Assembly (NCBI GenBank): GCA_030147435.1
Contig: JASKZX010000023.1
Span: 1-5,442 of the forward strand
DNA: 5,442 nucleotides
DNA from: Savagea sp.
GTDB taxonomy: Bacteria > Bacillota > Bacilli > Bacillales_A > Planococcaceae
Reading direction: 5' to 3'
Numbering within the stretch: position 1 is the stretch's first letter; every line of letters starts with the position of its first letter. The notes under the pieces are model-generated. The model did no database searches. It saw nothing but the letters and a program-made list of their open reading frames with translations, and was not told the DNA's origin. Below, piece by piece: positions 1 through 5,442 of this stretch. A program made the translations under genes and the position numbers.

Positions 1-974
1 GTTGGATCATTGCGTAATGTTCCGCTGCGTGCTTTTTCTTGCCATAAATCTACTTCGCGATCTTTCATCGCTTCTTTTTCTTCTGAAGAAAGCGGATGGA
101 AATTACGATACTTTGGCTCTCTTACTTTTGTATTTACATCAGCGATCAGTTCATTGTAATCATCGACAAATTTTTCAATAGCCTCAACAACTTTGTCAAC
201 ATCTGGTGCTGATGAAAATGTTACAGGTTGATCGGTCACTTGTTTTAATTGAATATCAAACCCGTTAATTTCAAAGTTGTTTGAAGAACGTTCTGTCACT
301 AACCCATTGAATTCGAATTTCGCGTTTTTACCTTCTGTTGAAATACCAGTAGATAATCCTGTTGCTTCTGCAAAGCTTCCTGAAACACTAATTGCTCCTG
401 CACCACTTTCTTTCGATGTAAGTGCAATTTTCCCAGAAAACGAATCATAGAAAGCTGTTGCGCCTGTGCGTGAACTAATTTCACTCATCGCTTTCGATAA
501 CGACATATCGCGATCGAGTGTTACTGTTTTTTCTTCTCCATTTGGAACTTTTACAGTAAGTTCTAATGGAAAGTCTTTCCCTTCAAAAGCTTCAATATCC
601 CCTAATTTTGTACTCATTGAAAGGTTTTTACCGATGCCTACATCTCCACTTTGCAATGTCGCTTGTGTCGCTAATTGATTCACTTGAATCGTTCCGGCAA
701 AATCGTTTTGTGCATTTAATCCTTTAATCGCTACTGCCTCAGGATTTGAAATGTTTACTGTTTTTGCACGATATGTCGAAGATTTCATCATCGTATCGAA
801 TAAGTTATCACTTAACTCTCGAAGGTCACGATTAATTTTTCGATAATCTTCCATTTGCCATTCTACGTATTGTTTTTTCTGTGTAATTTTATTTAAAGGT
901 AATCGATGCGCCCGCATCATATCATCTATAATACCTTCTGTATCAATTCCTGACGATAATCCTGAAACTCTCAT
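1..974 (-). CDS. fliD: Flagellar filament cap protein FliD (hook-associated protein 2), N-terminal part, cut by window edge
   Basis: FliD forms the pentameric cap at the tip of the growing flagellum and helps flagellin subunits fold into the filament; it is exported and acts outside the cell. The frame is open from the ATG at 974 to the left edge, giving 324 residues of a protein that is usually around 450-550 in bacilli. Residues 1-105 match the FliD N-terminal domain: the opening GLSSGIDTEGIIDDMM followed by a heptad-like helix (about 28-65) typical of axial proteins. Residues about 105-225 are the variable, surface-exposed region. The C-terminal domain begins near 225, with a FEFNGLVTERSSNNFEINGF stretch and, near 267-280, VVEAIEKFVDDYNEL. 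The last visible residues, WQEKARSGTLRNDP, are a typical FliD segment. A weak ribosome site (AAAGG, 985-989) precedes the start. The gene starts 15 bases after the flaG stop and is surely cotranscribed with it. fliS and fliT are expected beyond the left edge but cannot be seen. Confidence 0.96.
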   Translation of the reverse strand, partial: MRVSGLSSGIDTEGIIDDMMRAHRLPLNKITQKKQYVEWQMEDYRKINRDLRELSDNLFDTMMKSSTYRAKTVNISNPEAVAIKGLNAQNDFAGTIQVNQLATQATLQSGDVGIGKNLSMSTKLGDIEAFEGKDFPLELTVKVPNGEEKTVTLDRDMSLSKAMSEISSRTGATAFYDSFSGKIALTSKESGAGAISVSGSFAEATGLSTGISTEGKNAKFEFNGLVTERSSNNFEINGFDIQLKQVTDQPVTFSSAPDVDKVVEAIEKFVDDYNELIADVNTKVREPKYRNFHPLSSEEKEAMKDREVDLWQEKARSGTLRNDP

Positions 975-989
975 ATTGAACACACCTTT

Positions 990-1328
990 CTAAATTTTTT
1001 GATCAACTAATACACCGATGAACTCACGCATTGCTGCATAAATATCCATGAGACGTTTAGGAGGAATCTCTCGAACTACTTCATCTGTTTGACTATTAAT
1101 AATCGTTACGTAATATTCATTCAACTCTTCATGAAATTGAAAACGCAATTGTGTATCTGCTATTTCTAAAAAGTGATTCATATTCACGACTAACTCTTTC
1201 GCTTGAGTTGCAGTTAATTCCTCTTGTTTCTCATTACTCTTTGTCACTTCCCCATTCGTACGCGACTCGCGAAGTTGTTGAATAGCAGATAGTTGCACTT
1301 TCGAATTTGCAAACGTTTTTTCAATCAT
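990..1328 (-). CDS. flaG: FlaG/YvyC family flagellar protein
   Basis: A 112-residue protein of the FlaG family (YvyC in Bacillus subtilis), a small protein associated with flagellar filament genes; in some bacteria it affects filament length, but its molecular role is poorly known. The N-terminal 40 residues are polar and poorly conserved. The family signature fills the C-terminal two thirds: a helix with LVVNMNHFLEIA, then FQFHEELNEYYV at about 64-75 and the near-invariant REIPPK at about 86-91, followed by a final helix MREFIGVLVDQK. I chose the ATG at 1328. The upstream in-frame GTG at 1337 lies inside the ribosome binding site itself and would leave no room for ribosome loading. The site AAGGGGGTG (1335-1343) ends in a good position, with 8 bases between its G run and the ATG. 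The gene is first in the flaG-fliD unit and sits 44 bases after the hemZ stop, behind a candidate SigD promoter. Confidence 0.93.
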   Translation of the reverse strand: MIEKTFANSKVQLSAIQQLRESRTNGEVTKSNEKQEELTATQAKELVVNMNHFLEIADTQLRFQFHEELNEYYVTIINSQTDEVVREIPPKRLMDIYAAMREFIGVLVDQKI

Positions 1329-1334
1329 CGCGTG

Positions 1335-1343
1335 CACCCCCTT
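1335..1343 (-). promoter_or_regulatory. Ribosome binding site of flaG, decides the start
   Basis: On the minus strand this reads AAGGGGGTG. It can pair along its whole length with the 16S rRNA 3' end if one G-U pair replaces the central A-U of the usual AAGGAGGTG. The G run is 8 bases from the ATG at 1328. The alternative GTG at 1337 overlaps this element, so it is unlikely to be used. Confidence 0.75.
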
Positions 1344-1356
1344 CTACTCATATCAA

Positions 1357-1383
1357 ATATCGGTCATTTTTCCTAGTTTTTCA
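1357..1383 (-). promoter_or_regulatory. Candidate SigD (flagellar sigma) promoter for flaG-fliD
   Basis: On the minus strand, TGAA (1380-1383) is followed by exactly 15 bases and then ACCGATAT (1357-1364). The consensus for Bacillus SigD is TAAA, about 15 bases, GCCGATAT, so the match is 3 of 4 and 7 of 8 with ideal spacing. A/T-rich sequence lies just upstream of the -35. The -35 lies in the last codons of hemZ and the -10 lies in the short gap before flaG. Transcription would begin near 1350, leaving a leader of about 20 bases that contains the flaG ribosome site. In B. subtilis the flaG(yvyC)-fliD-fliS-fliT operon is known to be SigD-dependent, which agrees. The assignment is inferred from pattern and context, not measured. 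Confidence 0.72.
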
Positions 1384-2872
1384 ACTTTTTTAAAAGTTTC
1401 TTTACTAGTTCACCTTTTTCTTTAGCAACTTTTTGATGGGCTAAAGTGTAAGCGACAGGCTCTTTCGGATTTAAGTACTGTGTAATTTTCCCATTCCGTT
1501 CAACAAATTTACTCGAAGCACCACTACCGATCCCGATAATTGTTTGAGCTTCTTCCATAATTAGAATGTTATATAAACTTTCTTCTCCTCTTTTAGAATA
1601 CCCTACATTCTCCAAATTGCCTAGTATATTTTTTTGCCTATATAGGTAGTAAGGTATATAATTATTGTTTTTCGTCCAACGTTCGCCCATCTTCATCATT
1701 TCTTCTACAGTTGTGCGATCGGCTACTTGATAACGTTCTTTATTTTTCGTCATATCGGATGCCCGTTTGAAAGATAATGTATGAATCGTTACTGATTCTG
1801 GCTGCATTTTTTCGGTTTCATCTAATGAATGCTGAAACTCTTCTATTCCTTCATTCGGCAGACCGATAATTAAATCCATATTAATATTGTTCATCCCGTG
1901 CTTACGCGCGAGCCAAAATTTATCAATCGTCTCTTCTACTGTATGATGGCGTCCAATTGCTTTTAATGTCGCATCTGTATACGATTGCGGGTTAACACTA
2001 ATGCGATCAATTCCCCATTTTTTCAACACTTCAAGCTTCTCGACTGTAATCGTATCCGGTCGACCAGCTTCTACAGTAATTTCACGCACTTTATCCATAT
2101 GTGGGAATGAGTCGTACATCACTTCATATAAAGCGTCCATTTCGTCAGCTTCGATCGATGTCGGCGTGCCTCCACCGAAATAAATCGTCGTAATACGTAC
2201 GTCTTCTTCTTTTAAAATGTGACCGATTGCGCGAATTTCCTCGTGTAACGCATCTAAAAATGTATTGACGCGCCCTGTCTTTCGGTGACTTTGAATCGCA
2301 TATGCTGGGAAAGTACAATAAGCGCATTTCGTCGGACAAAATGGAATACCGATATAAATACTCACTTCTTTTTTCAAGTCATATAAATCTGGAATCGCTG
2401 CTAATTGCACTTCATGAATGCGTTCCATCATCTCTAATTTTTCATCAGAAATACGGTAACTGTCGCTCATTTCTTTTTTCACTAATGCATGGTCGCCGTA
2501 CTTTTGATAATGACGATGATATAACTTCATCGGACGAATCCCTGTTAATACGCCCCAATGTTGATGCATTCCTGTCTCTTGTTCGAGCAGTTGTAAAAAC
2601 AATCGCGAATATATTCGTTTTTCTTGATGTTGTTCAGACAACCAACGTGCTTCTATTTTTTCTTCATACGTCGTTTCATACTTTTCCTCGTTTGTCGTTA
2701 ACGTTCCTTTGCCTCGATAAGTCTCTCGATCTTTTTCAACAAACAATTCAACTGTATAATCTCCATGTTGTTTGCGACGTATTTTTGAGCGCTCGAAAAA
2801 CAAATTCGCTAAATGCGTATACATTCTTATGTAATCTTGTGGAATTTCATAGGGAAAATAAATTTCTTTCAT
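1373..2872 (-). CDS. hemZ: Radical SAM protein HemZ, annotated as oxygen-independent coproporphyrinogen III oxidase/dehydrogenase
   Basis: A 499-residue protein of the HemN/HemZ radical-SAM group, about the full length known for B. subtilis HemZ. Residues 1-165 are the HemZ-type N-terminal extension, which includes a WGVLTGIRPMKL segment near 107-118. The radical SAM domain follows: CPTKCAYC at about 179-186 gives the CxxxCxxC 4Fe-4S ligands, FGGGTPTS near 232-239 is the SAM-binding glycine motif, and ITVEAGRPD and RISVNPQS are later core strands. The C-terminal part carries YYLYRQKNILGNLENVGY and GIGSGASS, typical of the family. The tail is very lysine-rich. The position two residues after the third Cys is Phe and the position four before the first Cys is Gly, unlike true HemN (see findings). 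The AAAGGAGG ribosome site favours the second of two tandem ATGs, with 7 bases of spacing rather than 4. There is no promoter room between the upstream hairpin and the gene. Family membership is sure; the exact reaction is less certain. Confidence 0.95.
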   Translation of the reverse strand: MKEIYFPYEIPQDYIRMYTHLANLFFERSKIRRKQHGDYTVELFVEKDRETYRGKGTLTTNEEKYETTYEEKIEARWLSEQHQEKRIYSRLFLQLLEQETGMHQHWGVLTGIRPMKLYHRHYQKYGDHALVKKEMSDSYRISDEKLEMMERIHEVQLAAIPDLYDLKKEVSIYIGIPFCPTKCAYCTFPAYAIQSHRKTGRVNTFLDALHEEIRAIGHILKEEDVRITTIYFGGGTPTSIEADEMDALYEVMYDSFPHMDKVREITVEAGRPDTITVEKLEVLKKWGIDRISVNPQSYTDATLKAIGRHHTVEETIDKFWLARKHGMNNINMDLIIGLPNEGIEEFQHSLDETEKMQPESVTIHTLSFKRASDMTKNKERYQVADRTTVEEMMKMGERWTKNNNYIPYYLYRQKNILGNLENVGYSKRGEESLYNILIMEEAQTIIGIGSGASSKFVERNGKITQYLNPKEPVAYTLAHQKVAKEKGELVKKLLKKLKN

Positions 2873-2879
2873 CATGTTT

Positions 2880-2887
2880 CCTCCTTT
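2880..2887 (-). promoter_or_regulatory. Ribosome binding site of hemZ
   Basis: The minus strand reads AAAGGAGG, a near-perfect Bacillus ribosome site. It is 4 bases from the ATG at 2875 and 7 bases from the ATG at 2872, so the second ATG is preferred. It begins 7 bases after the T run of the upstream hairpin. Confidence 0.85.
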
Positions 2888-2894
2888 AAATGAG

Positions 2895-2923
2895 AAAAGA
2901 CGTGCGAAAGGTTCGCACGCCTC
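2895..2923 (-). terminator. Rho-independent terminator after yheA (possibly an attenuator before hemZ)
   Basis: The core inverted repeat is CGTGCGAA, loop AGG, TTCGCACG (plus strand 2901-2919). On the minus-strand transcript the stem extends to 12 pairs (2912-2923 with 2897-2908), including two G-U pairs, and is followed by TTTT then CTC. It starts 12 bases after the yheA stop. The stem is strong but the T run is short and interrupted, so termination may be partial. Since hemZ follows at once, partial read-through would be its simplest source of transcript. The stem is nearly symmetric, but the opposite strand lacks a T run and no plus-strand gene is present, so I call it on the minus strand only. 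Confidence 0.78.
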
Positions 2924-2935
2924 ATCGACTCTTCA

Positions 2936-3286
2936 TTAGTCTAATGTTTCGTAAATTTTTTGAACAGGTTCTAATAAATGTTTCGTTACTTCTTCCATTA
3001 ACATTCCGACACCTTGTTCTGCACGAAGCATCGCATCGACGAGTTCGTTTTGTTGAGCGCGTTGTGCAACTTCTTCGTATTTCATCCCTTCTTCTTGTGT
3101 AATCTCTTGACCTTGTGCTTGTTTTTCATAGATTCCGCTCATTACTTCGCGAAGCTCCATATATACTGCTTTCGCTGCGTCGTCTTCTTTTACCGCTGCG
3201 ACTGCTTGTTCAAAAGCCTCTACTTGTTCTGTCTGTTTGAATGCATCCACGAATGGATGAATGTGATCATGAAGATTTACTGTCAT
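2936..3286 (-). CDS. yheA: YheA, small helical protein of the YlbF/YmcA-like UPF0342 family
   Basis: A 116-residue acidic, glutamate- and glutamine-rich protein with no signal peptide or membrane segment, so cytoplasmic. It matches the YheA (UPF0342) family, related in fold to YlbF and YmcA, which in B. subtilis work with RNase Y; YheA itself has no settled function. The sequence suggests three or four helices: DAFKQTEQVEAFEQAVAAVK (about 14-33), AAKAVYMELREVMSGIYEKQ (about 37-56), an EGMKYEEVAQRAQQN helix (about 66-80) and a C-terminal LVDAMLRAEQGVGMLMEEVT helix (about 82-101). The start has GGAGG 9 bases upstream, and that site overlaps the yheB stop codon, which points to translational coupling. 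The gene ends in tandem stops (TAA TGA) just before the terminator and is the last gene of the transporter-yheB-yheA unit. Confidence 0.92.
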   Translation of the reverse strand: MTVNLHDHIHPFVDAFKQTEQVEAFEQAVAAVKEDDAAKAVYMELREVMSGIYEKQAQGQEITQEEGMKYEEVAQRAQQNELVDAMLRAEQGVGMLMEEVTKHLLEPVQKIYETLD

Positions 3287-3295
3287 TGTTTGTTT

Positions 3296-3302
3296 CCTCC
3301 TA
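3296..3302 (-). promoter_or_regulatory. Ribosome binding site of yheA fused to the yheB stop codon
   Basis: The minus strand reads TAGGAGG. TAG (3300-3302) is the stop of yheB and its G is the first base of the GGAGG (3296-3300) used by yheA. Ribosomes finishing yheB therefore stop on the initiation site of the next gene. Confidence 0.85.
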
Positions 3303-4442
3303 AGTAGTTAAGATGACGATAATTCCTTGTACGATCCCGATTGTTCCTCCGAGAAGTCCTCCGAACCACGTAATCATCTTTAATTCTTTGTTTGCAATAT
3401 CGATGACGAGACGTTCTAACATGTCGAGAGAAAATGAATTCACTTGGTCTTTCACTGTTCCTTCGATATCGAAAGACTCAATGACTCGACCGAACTGTTT
3501 CTCTGCTTCTACGAACGCATAATCAACGACTTGCGGCACGACCGTATGTTCATACCAATCGCCCCCTGTTGGCCAATATGCACGTAATGGAACGTCGAGA
3601 CGCTCCTCTAAATTCAACGTACGAACTGCATATTGTTTTAAAGATGTTCGTACATCTCCCCAAGGGAAATCTCCGAGTACTTCTTCTACACGGCGATGCT
3701 TCATACGATACCATTCATTTGATAAAAAGTCTTCTAGTAAGTGCGAAGTATTTTCTGCTCGAAGAAACTTTAGTGCTTCTTTTTGAAACTTGCGAACGAG
3801 TGTATCGGAATCACCGAAAAGCATTTGAGCCATTTGACCGAATGTTCCTTTCGATGCTAAAAATTCATTGAGCATCGCTTGAATCGCTTCATATCCTTCT
3901 TCTGATTGGACAAACTGTTCTCCACGCGTCAGTAACGCTTCTGACCACATCGGAATACGCTCGTCTACTTCTAATAAAAAACGTTCTGGAACGACTCCTT
4001 CGATTGTGTCATTCGTTAATCGACGCTCGACATCTATTACTTTGTCATCGATCCACTGTTCGATTTTTTGTTCAACTTCAGGAATGACGTGAGTTGCATT
4101 CGCTCGTTCTAACCATTCATTTAATGTTGCTTCAGAATCGAAAATATAGGTGCGACCTTTTTTTGTTAAAAATTGCGCCATTTTTTCAGCATTCGCATCT
4201 GTTAAAATCTTTTCACGCAATAGCTCAGGTGTTAATAAATAGTGCGCAACCGTACGACCGAGCTGTTCAGCTAATTCATCCCGACGCTTCGGAATAAGAC
4301 CAGGTGTAAATGGCACTTTCCATTTCCCGATATATTTTGCATGATGCGGACGAAAAAGCATCGTAATTGCGAGTCGGTTCGTTAAACTACCGATAATTGC
4401 ACCGACTGCTGCCATAAATAAAATCGTGCCGATTATTTTCAT
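3300..4442 (-). CDS. yheB: YheB, DUF445/UPF0754 family membrane protein
   Basis: A 380-residue protein of the DUF445 (UPF0754, YheB) family, uncharacterised in function. An N-terminal membrane helix lies at about 3-21, followed by a conserved block GKWKVPFTPGLIPKRRDELA (about 39-58). A long, mostly helical and charged region follows (about 60-350). The C-terminal membrane helix is glycine-rich (about 357-379, WFGGLLGGTIGIVQGIIVIL) and ends two residues later. The layout suggests both ends anchored in the membrane with the central body on one side; which side cannot be told from this. Length is normal for the family and I see no damage. Two tandem ATGs occur at 4445 and 4442. The ribosome site AAGGAGG (4451-4457) is 5 or 8 bases away from them respectively, so I prefer the second. 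The gene is coupled to the transporter gene upstream and to yheA downstream. Confidence 0.93.
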   Translation of the reverse strand: MKIIGTILFMAAVGAIIGSLTNRLAITMLFRPHHAKYIGKWKVPFTPGLIPKRRDELAEQLGRTVAHYLLTPELLREKILTDANAEKMAQFLTKKGRTYIFDSEATLNEWLERANATHVIPEVEQKIEQWIDDKVIDVERRLTNDTIEGVVPERFLLEVDERIPMWSEALLTRGEQFVQSEEGYEAIQAMLNEFLASKGTFGQMAQMLFGDSDTLVRKFQKEALKFLRAENTSHLLEDFLSNEWYRMKHRRVEEVLGDFPWGDVRTSLKQYAVRTLNLEERLDVPLRAYWPTGGDWYEHTVVPQVVDYAFVEAEKQFGRVIESFDIEGTVKDQVNSFSLDMLERLVIDIANKELKMITWFGGLLGGTIGIVQGIIVILTT

Positions 4443-4450
4443 CATAATAT

Positions 4451-4458
4451 CCTCCTTA
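4451..4458 (-). promoter_or_regulatory. Ribosome binding site of yheB joined to the transporter stop codon
   Basis: The minus strand reads TAAGGAGG. TAA (4456-4458) ends the transporter gene and forms the 5' part of the AAGGAGG site. The spacing of 8 bases supports initiation at the ATG at 4442 rather than the one at 4445. Confidence 0.85.
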
Positions 4459-5442
4459 AGTTCGAGACAACTTCATCTTGCCGAAAACGATGAAATAATA
4501 AGCTGCTGCTGCAAGGTATAAACAAGACGTCAGCCCGAACGTATATACATATCCCCAATAAGAACCGTGACTAATCACAAGACCTGTTGCAATCGGCGCC
4601 ATCGATGCCCATCCTACTTGGAAAACCATTTGATTCATCGAGTTGGCAAGCCCTTTATATTTATCTGCAACAATTTCCATCGCCACCGCACTTTGAATCG
4701 GGTTTGCCGCATTCATTAACGCTTGGCGAAGTAAAAAGCCGAGCGAGGCAATGAGTAACGATTGAGTAAATGCGGTAATGAGTAAAAAGGGAATCGACAA
4801 TAACTGAAACGCAACGATTGCTCGTACTTTGCCGACCCGTTTCACAAGACGTGGACCGATCATCATCGCTACAGCTGTCATCGCTGAACCGAGCGCTAAA
4901 ATGAAACCGATATAACTATTGGACGCATCGAACCGGTTCGCAAAGTATAAATTTAAATAAGGTACGACGAGCCCTGACCCGAGACCGATTAAAAGACCGG
5001 CTAATGAGAAGTGCAAAATTAAAACGATATTCCGCTTAAAGCTTGCATCTTGTGGAACGAAGCTTTTTTCTTTTTCACTCGCATTCACCGTCGTGCTCGG
5101 TTGTGGACGCTCTTCTAATCGGAATAAAGGAATAAGTCCGATTGTAAAAAGAATTGCTCCACTAATTAACGCCCAACGAATCGCGACATACGATTCTAAA
5201 GCGAACATCCATTGTAACAAGTCCGCAAACACGCCCCCTGCTAAACTTCCGACAACGGCAGAAAGCGTCATTAAAGCAAAATGAACACTAAATAAATGGA
5301 CGCGTTCAGACGGACTAGAGTTCTCTGCTAAAAATGGAACTCCTGATACTTGGAAAAATGCCATGAAAAGCCCTGTGAAAAATGCAGCGATGACAATCGG
5401 TTCTTCTGTTATTACGATACTTCGGTAATACAACGTAAATAC
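4456..5442 (-). CDS. Major facilitator superfamily transporter, N-terminus cut by window edge
   Basis: The frame is open from the right edge to the TAA at 4456-4458, giving 328 residues of a protein of roughly 400-420. Nine hydrophobic segments are visible. Counting residues from the TTG codon at 5433, they lie at about 12-36, 47-72 and 83-104, then, after a charged central loop (about 105-133, with ERPQPS and SEKEKS), at 133-163, 172-194, 202-221, 223-242, 266-288 and 291-317. This fits helices 4-12 of a 12-helix MFS carrier, with helices 1-3 outside the window. GPRLVKRVGKVR (about 193-204) is the motif-A-like loop between helices 8 and 9, and ENSSPSERVHLFSV resembles the loop before helix 5. 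It is an inner-membrane secondary transporter, probably an exporter-type MFS_1 member; the substrate cannot be told. The TTG at 5433 is not taken as the start because it would lack three helices. The gene is followed directly by yheB. Confidence 0.93.
   Translation of the reverse strand, partial: VFTLYYRSIVITEEPIVIAAFFTGLFMAFFQVSGVPFLAENSSPSERVHLFSVHFALMTLSAVVGSLAGGVFADLLQWMFALESYVAIRWALISGAILFTIGLIPLFRLEERPQPSTTVNASEKEKSFVPQDASFKRNIVLILHFSLAGLLIGLGSGLVVPYLNLYFANRFDASNSYIGFILALGSAMTAVAMMIGPRLVKRVGKVRAIVAFQLLSIPFLLITAFTQSLLIASLGFLLRQALMNAANPIQSAVAMEIVADKYKGLANSMNQMVFQVGWASMAPIATGLVISHGSYWGYVYTFGLTSCLYLAAAAYYFIVFGKMKLSRT

Noticed and set aside
1329..1350. A CsrA-type binding site in the flaG leader, as known for hag
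   Set aside because: The leader has a G run but no GGA motifs in hairpin loops, so there is no support.
1383..1398. Palindrome AACTTTT-AA-AAAAGTT near the end of hemZ as a terminator
   Set aside because: It is nearly all A/T with a 2-base loop, lies inside coding sequence and has no following T run on the minus strand; it is better explained by Lys and Leu codons, perhaps adding A/T-rich sequence upstream of the SigD promoter.
2145..2339. A 64-codon minus-strand open frame inside hemZ
   Set aside because: It is an out-of-frame shadow of hemZ, rich in Arg with no family likeness; the hemZ frame is intact through it, so it does not mark a frameshift.
2302..2889. A 195-codon open frame on the plus strand opposite hemZ
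   Set aside because: It has no ribosome site, resembles no known protein, is low-complexity (rich in Phe, Leu, Ser) and lies fully antisense to a well-supported gene.
2901..2919. The inverted repeat before hemZ as an operator (Fnr, Fur/PerR or CIRCE type)
   Set aside because: The arms CGTGCGAA/TTCGCACG do not match those known boxes, and position and the following T run fit a terminator better.
3569..3871. A 100-codon plus-strand open frame opposite yheB, and similar shorter ones across the window
   Set aside because: They lie antisense to conserved genes, have no ribosome sites or recognisable domains, and are explained by the codon use of the real genes.
5431..5433. TTG as the start codon of the transporter
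   Set aside because: The frame stays open to the window edge and this start would omit three of the twelve membrane helices; no ribosome site can be judged in the 9 bases available.

Overview
The window reads as chromosomal DNA from a motile, low-to-moderate G+C Firmicute of the Bacillaceae. The reasons are strong AAGGAGG-type ribosome binding sites, the Bacillus-type genes yheA, yheB and hemZ, a Bacillus-type flaG-fliD pair, and a candidate SigD flagellar promoter. The base composition (about 40 % G+C by eye) and gene content would suit Anoxybacillus or a related genus, but I cannot fix the genus from this sequence alone. All six genes lie on the minus strand, so transcription runs from the right edge to the left. 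Coding density is very high, and no gene-free stretch exceeds about 65 bases.

Right half, in transcription order. First comes the C-terminal three quarters of a major facilitator superfamily transporter (4456-5442, cut by the right edge). It is followed after 13 bases by yheB, a DUF445 membrane protein (3300-4442), and then by yheA, a small helical YlbF-like protein (2936-3286). The stop codon of the transporter and the stop codon of yheB each touch or overlap the ribosome binding site of the next gene, so these three look like one translationally coupled operon. A GC-rich hairpin with a short T run (2895-2923) closes it.

Middle. hemZ (1373-2872) encodes a radical-SAM protein of the HemN/HemZ family. 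Its ribosome binding site begins only 7 bases after the hairpin's T run, so there is no room for its own promoter between the two. It must be transcribed by read-through or from a promoter inside yheA.

Left part. The flagellar genes flaG (990-1328) and fliD (1-974, cut by the left edge) follow. A good candidate SigD promoter overlaps the 3' end of hemZ. It would start a late flagellar transcript just before flaG and explain how motility genes can sit directly behind an unrelated heme-type gene. In Bacillus subtilis flaG (yvyC)-fliD and hemZ/yheA/yheB are far apart on the chromosome, so the hemZ-flaG boundary is probably a rearrangement point relative to that species.

I found no RNA genes, CRISPR arrays, insertion sequences, phage genes or defence genes. 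Nothing here amounts to a new multi-gene system. The most useful points are the SigD promoter inside the hemZ end, the non-HemN-like active site of HemZ, the terminator or attenuator abutting hemZ, and the coupled operon that holds two uncharacterised families.
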